This document shows, piece after piece, positions 20,050-27,739 of a DNA stretch of 64,000 nucleotides; within the stretch, counting starts at the first letter, position 1; every line of letters begins with the position of its first letter. The notes beneath the pieces were generated by a model. That model made no database searches. It saw only the letters and a list, made by a program, of their open reading frames with translations, and had not been told where the DNA came from. This stretch comes from Thiocapsa roseopersicina (GTDB lineage: Bacteria > Pseudomonadota > Gammaproteobacteria > Chromatiales > Chromatiaceae): NCBI RefSeq assembly GCF_900106925.1, contig NZ_FNNZ01000024.1, forward strand, positions 1 to 64,000, read 5' to 3'. Both the position numbers and the translations under genes were made by a program.

Positions 20050-20745
20050 ATGCCCTCGCACCGCTGTTTGCCGACCCTCCTCCTGCCGCTGGTTCTGCTC
20101 GGCCATCCCACCGCCCACGCCGAGCCCCCGGCCGTCGGCCCAGACATGAACGCCTACTATCACGGCGCCGACCATGACCGTTGGCGCGAGATCTTCGAGA
20201 GCGACGGGCGGGAGGTCTACGATCGGCGTTTCGAGATCCTGGAGGCGTTGAAGATCCGACCCGGCATGCGGATCGCGGACGTGGGGGCCGGTTCGGGGCT
20301 CTACACGATGCTGTTTGCCGAGGCGGTCGGTCCGTCCGGACGGGTCTTCGCCGTGGATATCTCGGAGAGTTTCGTCACGGCGATCGCGGCGCGCGCGGCG
20401 GAGGCGGGTCTCGGCAACGTCCTGACGGTGCTCAGCGGACAGAAGAGCACCGAGCTGCCGCCCGCGAGCGTGGACCTGGTGTTCACCTCGGATACCTATC
20501 ACCACTTCGAGTATCCGCGCGCCATGCTCGACTCCATCCGGGCGGCGCTGGTGCCGGGCGGAATCCTCGCGATCATCGACTTCAGGCGTGAGCCGGGCGT
20601 CAGCAATCGCTGGATCCTAGGGCACGTCAGGGCCGGTCGGGAGGAGGTAATCGGCGAGGTGGAGCAGGCCGGTTTCAAGCTGAGCGACGAGCCGATCAAG
20701 CTGCGCGGGAATTATTTCCTGCTCTTTCGAAAAGTTGACGCCTGA
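20050..20745 (+). CDS. exported class I SAM-dependent methyltransferase-like protein
   Basis: A 231-residue protein with a signal peptide (residues 1-24: MPSHRC, a Leu-rich core, cleavage after AHA). A methyltransferase Rossmann domain follows: GMRIADVGAGSGLYTMLFAEAVG, acidic end VFAVDIS, DLVFTSDTYHHFEYP, LVPGGILAIIDF. SAM is cytoplasmic, so an exported methyltransferase is odd. Similar leader-bearing proteins are annotated in other proteobacteria, without a known role. If translation started at an inner Met (MNAYYHGADHD) the protein would be cytoplasmic. The upstream region carries GGAGTCTCC before the ATG. Confidence 0.75.
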   Translation: MPSHRCLPTLLLPLVLLGHPTAHAEPPAVGPDMNAYYHGADHDRWREIFESDGREVYDRRFEILEALKIRPGMRIADVGAGSGLYTMLFAEAVGPSGRVFAVDISESFVTAIAARAAEAGLGNVLTVLSGQKSTELPPASVDLVFTSDTYHHFEYPRAMLDSIRAALVPGGILAIIDFRREPGVSNRWILGHVRAGREEVIGEVEQAGFKLSDEPIKLRGNYFLLFRKVDA

Positions 20746-20801
20746 CGTCCGGCGCCCGACCGTTTTCACACTCTCTGCAACTTCAGGTGCTTCAATAAGG
20801 A

Positions 20802-20887
20802 TTAAACCGCGTCCCCGCTAAGGGCCGTGAATGCACCAAACGTCGAGCTCACTCGAAAGTGAGCATCTCGCTCTGGACGCGGTTTAG
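20802..20887. repeat. single palindromic element unit D
   Basis: 86 bp bounded by TTAAACCGCGTCC and GGACGCGGTTTAG. Reverse-complemented, it matches unit F1 (32033-32118) at all but 8 of 86 positions by my count, so the two are recent copies in opposite orientation. It lies 57 nt after the methyltransferase stop and 62 nt before the EF-hand gene. Confidence 0.85.
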
Positions 20888-20949
20888 AGGCGAGCGGGTC
20901 ACGCCGATATCGGCGCGGACCTTCACCCGATCGACCCACGGAGGTTTCC

Positions 20950-21645
20950 ATGAAGACGACGATACGTAGATCCATCATGGCAGTGACGGTCGCGGCGACC
21001 CTCGCCGCACCCTTGACCCTCGCTCAGCAACCCCCGCCCCCGCGCGGCCCGATGACCTTCTCGGCGTTTGATCTCGACGGAGACGGGATCGTCACCGAGG
21101 TGGAGTTCGACACCGCGCGGGCTCAACGCATGGCGGAGCGGGCCGCTCAGGGAGCGCCGATGCGGGGGGCTGCCAACGCACCGGCCTTTTCGGACTTCGA
21201 CCTGAACGGCGACGGGCGGCTGACGCCGGAGGAGCTCGCAAGGGTTCAGCAATCCCGAATGCAGGGACGACCCGGTGGGGGTATGGGACCAGGCGGCGGG
21301 ATGGGACCAGGTAGCGGTATGGGACCAGGCGGCGGGATGGGACCAGGTAGCGGTATGGGACCAGGCGGAGGACCAGGGATGGGACCCGGCGCGGGCGTGG
21401 GTCGAAACATGCCCGCCTTCGCCGAATTCGACTTGAACGGCGACGGCGTTTTGATTGAGCAGGAATTCTACGAGGCGCGGGCCGACCGCATCAAAGAGCG
21501 CTCTCAGCAGGGCTATCCGATGCGAAACCTCGCCAACGCACCGTCATTCGAGGCGATCGATCTGAACGGCGACGGGCGCATCACGCCCGACGAATTCACG
21601 GCCGGTCAGGCGCAGCATCTACAACAGAATATGCGAGCGCCCTGA
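20950..21645 (+). CDS. secreted EF-hand calcium-binding protein with Gly/Met-rich linker
   Basis: A 231-residue protein with a signal peptide (residues 1-26, ending LTLAQ). Four canonical EF-hand loops are present in two pairs: DLDGDGIVTEVEF, DLNGDGRLTPEEL, then DLNGDGVLIEQEF, DLNGDGRITPDEF. Each has the Asp/Asn ladder and the Glu at position 12. The two pairs are separated by a low-complexity linker of MGPGGG and MGPGSG repeats (about residues 110-148). The protein probably binds Ca2+ in the periplasm or outside; the partner is unknown. The GGAGG ribosome-binding site is close to the ATG. Confidence 0.85.
   Translation: MKTTIRRSIMAVTVAATLAAPLTLAQQPPPPRGPMTFSAFDLDGDGIVTEVEFDTARAQRMAERAAQGAPMRGAANAPAFSDFDLNGDGRLTPEELARVQQSRMQGRPGGGMGPGGGMGPGSGMGPGGGMGPGSGMGPGGGPGMGPGAGVGRNMPAFAEFDLNGDGVLIEQEFYEARADRIKERSQQGYPMRNLANAPSFEAIDLNGDGRITPDEFTAGQAQHLQQNMRAP
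21278..21378 (+). repeat. 18-bp tandem repeat inside the EF-hand gene
   Basis: About five copies of an 18-bp unit (GGTATGGGACCAGGCGGC and the variant GGGATGGGACCAGGTAGC), alternating so that a 36-bp higher-order period is seen. It encodes the MGPGGG/MGPGSG linker and keeps frame. It is a likely site of length variation. Confidence 0.85.
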
Positions 21646-21671
21646 GTCGCCATCGGACCGGACGAACACCC

Positions 21672-21878
21672 TCAATGCCGGTCGGGGAAGAGTCCGGGCA
21701 TCCAGCGCCCAAGCCCGGATGCGCTGCCGAAGTCGCTCGGGTTGAACCAAGCCCTCCATGAAGTCGACTTGGTCGATGTAGACCGCACCAGATCGGCCAA
21801 GGCGCTGACGATGCCGGACGGCAGACTCCGACGCAGGTCGGCTGACTTCGCTGCCAGCTCAATGGCAAGGTCTGTCAA
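21672..21878 (-). pseudogene. possible remnant of a Fic-family N terminus
   Basis: A 68-codon frame whose first 35 residues (ELAAKSADLRRSLPSGIVSALADLVRS) resemble the helical N-terminal region that precedes the Fic core in many bacterial Fic proteins. The expected continuation (an N-Y-S-N-x-I-E-G type block) is missing, and the rest does not fit. If the resemblance is real this is a decayed fragment, otherwise a chance frame. It lies in the 267-bp gap between the EF-hand gene and the hydrolase, which holds nothing else I recognise. Confidence 0.2.
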
Positions 21879-21912
21879 AGCGGAGCACAGACCGCGTTAT
21901 AACCCCGGAGGT

Positions 21913-22968
21913 TCATCGCCCGGACCACTCATCGAGGACGGCAACGATGTGCGGGATCGCTTCCGGTTCGGGATCGTTCGGGAACAGGCGTGCGAGCATC
22001 CCGCGATGCGAGGCTCGCACGAGAACCGGCGGCGGGACGCCGGGGATCCGCAGCGAAGCGAGGGGGACGACGCCGTCGCCCAGGCCCTCGCCGAGGCTCG
22101 ACCACCAGTCTTCGAGCACCTCGGCGAGCTCGGTCGATTCGAGCTCGGCGGAGATGGCTTCGAGACTCGCGGCCATCGACTCGGGTGGCTCGGTGAGCAG
22201 ACCGCCAATCAGCCGGATAGGAACGGACTCGGGCCACGGCCATGTGTTTAGATCCTCCAGAAAGGCGCTGCCGGGACGCAGATCGATCTTCGCCTCGCCG
22301 ATGCCGTCGCGCAGTCCGGCGAAGAGCGAGAAGCGCCGTTCCGGTCCGGCGGCCAGATGGTCGCGCAGCTCCAGCCAGATGCGCAGCCGCGCCCATTCCG
22401 AGCCCTGATTGGGTGTACCGACCAGGATGACGCCGTGCACGGCCGCACCCTCGACTCGCGCTGGCGCGCCCACCGGGTTGCGCCAGCGGGTGACGAAGTC
22501 GCGGATGATGAGTCCGCCCATGCTGTGTCCGATCAAGACGACCGGCCGGTCGAAGGCGAGCTCGGGCCAATGCGCGGCGAGTAGATCGGTGCTGCGGTCG
22601 ACCCCTTGGTCGTTGGGATATCGGAATTCCCAGACCTCGAATCCCGCCGAGCCGAGCACGGGGATGAGGTCGTCCCAGATGTCGCCGGGCTCGTCGAGCC
22701 CGTGGACCAGCAGGACCCGCGGCAAGGCGTGATCCGCACCGTCCGGGACGACCTGGATGCGCGGGATGAGACCATGCCAGCCGTCCACCGGCGCCATCGC
22801 CTGCGGAAACCAGGCATCGAGCCGGTCATGGACGAGCACGCGCAGGCGGCGCTCCTCGCGCGGATGACCTTCGGCCCACCAGGTCCAGGCCGCGACCGCA
22901 AGCAGGAGACCGATCGGGATCAGAAGCAGCGCCAAGCGACGGCGGAACCGCACGGATTTCACGTTCAT
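21913..22968 (-). CDS. membrane-anchored alpha/beta hydrolase (lipase-like)
   Basis: A 351-residue protein with a single N-terminal membrane helix (LALLLIPIGLLLAVAAWTWW), then an alpha/beta hydrolase domain. It has the oxyanion region VLLVHGLDEPGDIW, the nucleophile elbow GHSMGG (Ser near residue 149), GVILVGTPNQGSEWARL and a late His (RASHRGML) as probable catalytic base. The layout recalls triacylglycerol lipase/PGAP1-like esterases. It probably faces the periplasm. The substrate is unknown. It is divergent from speA, 45 bp away. Confidence 0.8.
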   Translation of the reverse strand: MNVKSVRFRRRLALLLIPIGLLLAVAAWTWWAEGHPREERRLRVLVHDRLDAWFPQAMAPVDGWHGLIPRIQVVPDGADHALPRVLLVHGLDEPGDIWDDLIPVLGSAGFEVWEFRYPNDQGVDRSTDLLAAHWPELAFDRPVVLIGHSMGGLIIRDFVTRWRNPVGAPARVEGAAVHGVILVGTPNQGSEWARLRIWLELRDHLAAGPERRFSLFAGLRDGIGEAKIDLRPGSAFLEDLNTWPWPESVPIRLIGGLLTEPPESMAASLEAISAELESTELAEVLEDWWSSLGEGLGDGVVPLASLRIPGVPPPVLVRASHRGMLARLFPNDPEPEAIPHIVAVLDEWSGR

Positions 22969-23013
22969 GCCTTACCATCCTCCCATCGACATCACCGAAC
23001 GAGACCCGTCGCA

Positions 23014-24894
23014 ATGGACCAAGGCGTGAAGCGCTGCAATCAGATCTATGCCATCGACCGCTGGGGCGAGGGCTATTTCGGGATCAACCCCGCCGGTCAT
23101 CTCTACGCGCGACCGAACCCGCAAGGCGCGACCGAGGTCGATCTGGCCCTCCTGGCCGAGCAGCTCGACGCGGAGGGCCTGTCCCTGCCGGTGCTGGTGC
23201 GCTTCAACGATATCCTTCGCCATCGCGTCGAGTCGCTCCACCAAGCCTTCGTGGACGCGAGCGCGGCGAGCGGCTACAGCGGTCGCTACCAGCCCGTCTA
23301 TCCGATCAAGGTCAACCAGCAGGCCGGCGTGGTGCGCGAGATCCTGCGCTCCGGTCATGCGGGCCTGGAGGCCGGCAGCAAGCCCGAGCTGATGGCGGTT
23401 CTGGCACTCTCGCCGCCGGACGGGCTGGTGGTCTGCAACGGCTACAAGGACCGCGAGTATATCCGGCTCGCGCTGATCGGCAGACGGCTCGGGTTGCGCG
23501 TGCAGATCGTGATCGAGAAGCCCTCCGAGGTCGGGCTCATCCTCGAAGAGGCCGAGCGGCTCGGCGTAGAGCCCTTGCTCGGCGTACGGGCGCGACTCGC
23601 CGCCGCGGCGGCGGGGAACTGGCAGAGCAGCGGCGGGGAGAAGGCCAAGTTCGGACTCTCGGCCAATCAGATCCTGGACCTGGTCCGCACGCTCGAGTCC
23701 GCCGGACGGCTGCATTGGCTCAATCTGCTGCATGCGCACTTGGGCTCTCAGATCCCGAATCTTCAGGACATCCGCTCCGGTGTCGCCGAGCTGGTGCGCT
23801 TCTATGCCGAGCTGCGCCGACTGGGTGCGCCGATCACCATCCTGGACGTCGGCGGCGGGCTAGGTGTCGACTACGAGGGGACACGCACGCGCAACTACTG
23901 CTCGGTCAACTACAGCTTCGAGGGTTATGCAAGCGCGATCGTCGAGAGTGTCGCGGCCGAGTGTCGGCAACGCGGCCTGCCCGAGCCGGACCTACTGAGC
24001 GAATCCGGCCGCGCGCTCACCGCGCATCATGCGGCCTTGATCACCAACGTGATCGATCGGGAGGAGGCCGGCGGCCAAGGTGTTCTGCCCGAGACCGACG
24101 AGGGGGATCCGCTCCTCGATGCGCTGTCCGGACAGCTTCGGGCCGCGGACGAGGCACCGCCGCAGGAGGTCTATTCGGAGGCGCGTGAGCTGATGGCCAC
24201 CGCACGCGAGCGCTTTGCCGCGGATCGACTCGACCTGACGGGACGCGCGCGGGCCGAGGAGCTCTTCTTCGCCATCTGTCGGCGCCTGGCCGGACGGCTG
24301 GATCCGGCCATCCGACGCCACCGCGAGCTGGCCGACGAGGTCAACGCACTGCTCGCCGACAAGCTCTTCTGCAACTTCTCCTTATTCCAGTCGATGCCGG
24401 ACGTCTGGGCGCTCGATCAGATCTTTCCGATCGTGCCGATCCAGCGTCTTGACGAGCTGCCGGACGCCCGGGCGATGGTGCATGACCTGACCTGCGACTC
24501 CGACGGCTGTATCGACCACTATGTCGACGAGGGCGGCGTGGAGGCGAGTCTGCCGGTACATGCCGGCGCCGGGTCGGGGGCGCCCTATCTCATCGGCTTC
24601 TTCATGGTCGGCGCCTATCAGGAGATCCTCGGCGACATCCACAATCTCTTCGGCGATACGGATGCCGTGAATGTCGAGCTGGATGCGAGCGCACCGGGCG
24701 GCTATCGTCTGCTGGATGCCGAGCGCGGCGACTCCACCGACGAGCTGCTGAGCTATGTGCATTTCGAGCCACGCACCCTGCTCGCGCACTATCGACGCAA
24801 GCTGGACGCCGCCGGTCTGGACCGGCCTACCCGCGAGCAATTCTTCGTCGAGCTCAAGGCCGGGCTCTACGGCTACACCTATCTGGGCAGTTGA
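23014..24894 (+). CDS. speA: biosynthetic arginine decarboxylase SpeA
   Basis: A 626-residue PLP enzyme of fold type III converting arginine to agmatine for polyamine synthesis. The PLP lysine lies in YPIKVNQQ (Lys99). Other family blocks: GLEAGSKPELMAVLA, CNGYKDREYI, GEKAKFGLS, LHAHLGSQI, LDVGGGLGVDYEGT, DLLSESGRALTAHHA and, near the end, LTCDSDGCIDHY. The ATG at 23014 is chosen for family length. hypA begins 3 nt after the stop, so the two are likely one transcript. Confidence 0.95.
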   Translation: MDQGVKRCNQIYAIDRWGEGYFGINPAGHLYARPNPQGATEVDLALLAEQLDAEGLSLPVLVRFNDILRHRVESLHQAFVDASAASGYSGRYQPVYPIKVNQQAGVVREILRSGHAGLEAGSKPELMAVLALSPPDGLVVCNGYKDREYIRLALIGRRLGLRVQIVIEKPSEVGLILEEAERLGVEPLLGVRARLAAAAAGNWQSSGGEKAKFGLSANQILDLVRTLESAGRLHWLNLLHAHLGSQIPNLQDIRSGVAELVRFYAELRRLGAPITILDVGGGLGVDYEGTRTRNYCSVNYSFEGYASAIVESVAAECRQRGLPEPDLLSESGRALTAHHAALITNVIDREEAGGQGVLPETDEGDPLLDALSGQLRAADEAPPQEVYSEARELMATARERFAADRLDLTGRARAEELFFAICRRLAGRLDPAIRRHRELADEVNALLADKLFCNFSLFQSMPDVWALDQIFPIVPIQRLDELPDARAMVHDLTCDSDGCIDHYVDEGGVEASLPVHAGAGSGAPYLIGFFMVGAYQEILGDIHNLFGDTDAVNVELDASAPGGYRLLDAERGDSTDELLSYVHFEPRTLLAHYRRKLDAAGLDRPTREQFFVELKAGLYGYTYLGS

Positions 24895-24897
24895 GCC

Positions 24898-25248
24898 ATG
24901 CACGAGCTTTCCATCTGTCAGGCGCTGCTCGATCAGGTCGAGCGGATCGCCGTCGAGCACGGGGCCAGCGCCGTGGAGCGCATCCTGCTGCGGGTCGGCC
25001 CGCTCGCGGGTGTGGAGGGATCCTTGCTCCGGCACGCCTACCCGTTGGCCGCAGCGGGGACCATCGCGGAGAACGCGGAGCTGGTGATTGAAACTGCCCC
25101 CGTGCGCGTGGTCTGCAACGACTGCGGCGCGGAGACCGACGCCACCCCGAACCGACTGCTGTGCGGAGACTGCGGCAGCTACAAGACGCGCCTGGTGAGC
25201 GGGGATGAGCTGTTGTTGGCGAACCTGGAGCTCACTATCCCGGACTAA
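24898..25248 (+). CDS. hypA: hydrogenase/urease nickel incorporation protein HypA
   Basis: A 116-residue HypA, the nickel chaperone for NiFe-hydrogenase maturation. The N terminus MHELSICQALLDQVE carries the Ni-binding His2 motif. A zinc site is formed by CNDC and CGDC. The protein acts with HypB, encoded 328 nt downstream. The TAA stop is provided by the composite element E. No other hyp or hydrogenase genes are in the window. Confidence 0.95.
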   Translation: MHELSICQALLDQVERIAVEHGASAVERILLRVGPLAGVEGSLLRHAYPLAAAGTIAENAELVIETAPVRVVCNDCGAETDATPNRLLCGDCGSYKTRLVSGDELLLANLELTIPD

Positions 25249-25435
25249 ACCGCGTTTTTGCGTTCATCCGGAGCCTTTGGCGCGGAATTTGGCCTCGCAT
25301 GAATCCTAAACGCCGGCGCGACGCGGTTTAGGAAAAAAAGAAAATTTTCTAAAACGCGTCAACACTGAGCTCTTGGATGGATACCGGGGCAAGCCCAGAC
25401 CGATCAGCGTGCATAACATGCTTGACGCGTTTTAG
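25245..25435. repeat. composite palindromic element E (two units plus A/T-rich linker)
   Basis: Unit E1 25245-25331 (CTAAACCGCGT...ACGCGGTTTAG, 87 bp) and unit E2 25349-25435 (CTAAAACGCGTC...GACGCGTTTTAG, 87 bp), joined by a 17-bp purine/T-rich linker (GAAAAAAAGAAAATTTT). Its second unit has the AAAACGCG variant end, shared with element G. It separates hypA from hypB and donates the hypA stop codon. Confidence 0.85.
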
Positions 25436-25576
25436 AGGCGTACACTCGGACTCATGCGCTCGCCCGGAGCGGCGATGCGCGACGAATCCGGAGTCGACCT
25501 CGCGCGATGTCGAGATCCGAATGCCCCGGCCCCAACTGGACGGCAAGGCGGGGCCGCGTCTATGGAGCCATCACTC

Positions 25577-26494
25577 ATGTGCGATACCTGCGGCTGCAAT
25601 ATCACCCCCGGCAACGAGCATCTGGTCCGGGCGGACGGCAAACACGCCAAGACCGCCGACGGCCGTGCCGCGGTGACCGTGCTCCAAGCCCTGCTCTCGG
25701 AGAACGATCACGAGGCGGCCCACAATCGGGAGCATTTCGATCGTCATCAGGTGCTGGCGTTGAATCTCATGTCATCGCCCGGTGCCGGCAAGACGAGCCT
25801 GTTGGAGCGGACCATCGACGCCCTTGGCGGTCAGGTGCGGATTGCCGTCATCGAGGGCGATCTCGAGACCGAGAACGACGCCGAGCGCATCCGCGCCAAG
25901 GGCGTCCCGGCCGTGCAGATCTCCACCGGCAGCGCCTGCCATCTGGACGCGCACATGGTGCACGACGCGCTGCACCGGCTTGATCTCAACGAGGTCGACA
26001 TCCTCTTTATCGAGAATGTCGGCAACCTGGTCTGCCCAGCCAGCTTCGATCTCGGCCAGCACCGCAACGTCACCCTCCTGTCGGTGCCGGAGGGCGACGA
26101 CAAGCCGGCGAAATACCCGGTCATGTTCCGCGCGGCGGACCTGGTGCTCTGCACCAAGTCGGATCTGCTCACGGTCCTGCCCGAATTCTCGGTCGAGCGT
26201 GCGGAGCACCATCTGCGCAAGTTGGCCAGCGTGGTGCCTTTCGAATCGGTCTCTACACGCGGCGAGGGCGACATCGAGCCTTGGCTGAATTGGTTGAGCG
26301 ACGAGCTCGCAGCCCAGCGCTCGCGCCTCGAGCTCGGGCGGACCATTCGCCCCTCGGTTCAACCGGACGGCGCTCGACTGCATGGTCATGCGGCCGACGG
26401 ACACACCCACGATCATCATGGCCATGGCCACACGCATCACCACGAGCACGGCCATACGCACCATCACCACACGCACGCCCAAAAGCAGGATTGA
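25577..26494 (+). CDS. hypB: hydrogenase nickel incorporation GTPase HypB with His-rich C-terminal tail
   Basis: A 305-residue SIMIBI GTPase for nickel insertion into NiFe hydrogenase. The N-terminal high-affinity Ni site is MCDTCGC. The P-loop is SSPGAGKTSLLE, followed by VIEGDLETENDAERI, ACHLDAHM, FIENVGNLVCPASFDLG and LCTKSDL. The tail (last 50 residues) holds some 18 His in HxHxHH clusters, a likely nickel store. The ATG at 25577 is preferred over 25562 because GGAG (25564-25567) sits 9 nt before it and overlaps the upstream ATG. The frame is open to 25454. Confidence 0.93.
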   Translation: MCDTCGCNITPGNEHLVRADGKHAKTADGRAAVTVLQALLSENDHEAAHNREHFDRHQVLALNLMSSPGAGKTSLLERTIDALGGQVRIAVIEGDLETENDAERIRAKGVPAVQISTGSACHLDAHMVHDALHRLDLNEVDILFIENVGNLVCPASFDLGQHRNVTLLSVPEGDDKPAKYPVMFRAADLVLCTKSDLLTVLPEFSVERAEHHLRKLASVVPFESVSTRGEGDIEPWLNWLSDELAAQRSRLELGRTIRPSVQPDGARLHGHAADGHTHDHHGHGHTHHHEHGHTHHHHTHAQKQD

Positions 26495-26618
26495 GCCTAT
26501 TGCGACGCCTTGCCGTTGGGTGTAATTAGTGGCCGGGTCGCCGTCGACTGACCGCGACCCGAGAAGATTTCCGAATGCGCGACACGAGAGAAATCACACC
26601 AACCCCGGAGGAACCCCG

Positions 26619-27128
26619 ATGCCGATCAAACCGATCAGGACCCTGTCCGTCGTTTCACTCGCCACACTGGCTGCGCTGACCGTCTATGCCCCTGTCAGCC
26701 AAGCCTTCAACTTCGGCAACATGATGAACCCGAGCCGCTGGATGGGCGGCGACCGTTACGACGACTACGACGAGGGCTATTACGGCGGCCCTTACGGCGG
26801 TCCGGGCTTCGGTTACCCCTACGGCGGTTACGCGCCCGGTTACGGCGCGCCGGGATATGGGGCACCCGGTTACGGTGCACCTGCCCCGGGCTACGCCGCA
26901 CCCGGCTACCCGGTCGCACCCGCGGCAGCCCCCGGAGTCGCGCCTGCGCCGGCTCAGGCGCCTTCCACGGGTGCAGCACCCGTCGACAGCGCCGAGGTCC
27001 AGGCGCTCAAGCGGCGCGTCGAGGAGCTCGAGGCGGCGCAACAGCAGCAGCGTTCGGCCCCGCCGCCCGCACCGCCTGCGGGTGACTGGCCGTCCGCACC
27101 GGCCTTCCGCCCGATGAACCAGTACTGA
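26619..27128 (+). CDS. sulfur-globule-protein-like secreted Gly/Tyr/Pro-rich protein
   Basis: A 169-residue protein with a signal peptide (residues 1-30, hydrophobic core then VSQA-FNFG). The mature part begins FNFGNMMNPSRWMGG. It then has Gly/Tyr/Pro repeats (YGGPYGGPGFGYPYGG, repeated APGYG and GAPGYG), an Ala/Pro stretch and a short coiled-coil-like segment (EVQALKRRVEELEAAQQQQ). This composition and the leader match the structural proteins that coat periplasmic sulfur globules in purple sulfur bacteria. The match is from memory of the family. A GGAGGAA ribosome-binding site precedes the ATG, and a terminator follows. Confidence 0.65.
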   Translation: MPIKPIRTLSVVSLATLAALTVYAPVSQAFNFGNMMNPSRWMGGDRYDDYDEGYYGGPYGGPGFGYPYGGYAPGYGAPGYGAPGYGAPAPGYAAPGYPVAPAAAPGVAPAPAQAPSTGAAPVDSAEVQALKRRVEELEAAQQQQRSAPPPAPPAGDWPSAPAFRPMNQY

Positions 27129-27161
27129 CGCATCGGCGACTCGACGCCTTGTCGGTCATCA

Positions 27162-27183
27162 CCCCGCCGCTTGGCGGGGTTTT
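27162..27183 (+). terminator. rho-independent terminator after the sulfur-globule-like gene
   Basis: Stem CCCCGCC/GGCGGGG with loop GCTT, followed by TTTT. It lies 34 nt after the stop at 27128. Confidence 0.8.
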
Positions 27184-27257
27184 GCGTCTCGCGGCCGATG
27201 CGGCTTCGGTCCGTGATCGGCGTTTCGGGACGGCACATCAAGAGGGGATTCAGACGC

Positions 27258-27731
27258 ATGTTCAAATCCAAGCGCGGCCTAGCCGGACTGCTGTTGGCCG
27301 GCGGGCTCCTGTCCCAAGCCGCCTTCGGCGGCGGCTATGCCGTCTACACCAGTGACTCCGAATTCGCAGACGTGCTCGACGGACTCAAGATGGCGATCCA
27401 AGAGCGCGGCATGTACATCAACAACGTGATGAACATGGGCGAGATGCTCGAGCGCACCGGCAAGGATCTCGGCACGGATACCCCGCTCTACGCGCAAGCC
27501 GAGTCCATCGAGTTCTGCAGTGCCGTCCTCTCGCGCGAGATGAGCACCGAGAACCCGGCCCATGTGGTGAATTGCCCCTTCATCATTGCCGTCTACACCC
27601 TGCCCGAGGAGACCGGGACGACCTATGTCGCCCACCGCGAGATCCCGGCCGATCAGGTCGCATCCAGCCCGGCGATGGCCAAGGTCGCGGACATGCTCAA
27701 GGGAATCTCGGAGGCCGCCGTCTCCTGGTAG
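27258..27731 (+). CDS. secreted DUF302 domain protein
   Basis: A 157-residue protein with a signal peptide (residues 1-23, LLLAGGLLSQAAFG-GG). The body matches DUF302-type proteins: SEFADVLDGLKMAIQERGMYINNVMNMGEML, then ESIEFCSAVLSREM and CPFIIAVYTLPEE. DUF302 proteins are small alpha/beta proteins found often in sulfur-oxidising bacteria; function is not established. The ATG at 27258 is preceded by AGAGGGGA. It follows the terminator and begins its own transcription unit, leading into the glycosyltransferases only 8 nt downstream. Confidence 0.75.
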   Translation: MFKSKRGLAGLLLAGGLLSQAAFGGGYAVYTSDSEFADVLDGLKMAIQERGMYINNVMNMGEMLERTGKDLGTDTPLYAQAESIEFCSAVLSREMSTENPAHVVNCPFIIAVYTLPEETGTTYVAHREIPADQVASSPAMAKVADMLKGISEAAVSW

Positions 27732-27739
27732 GTGGTAGG

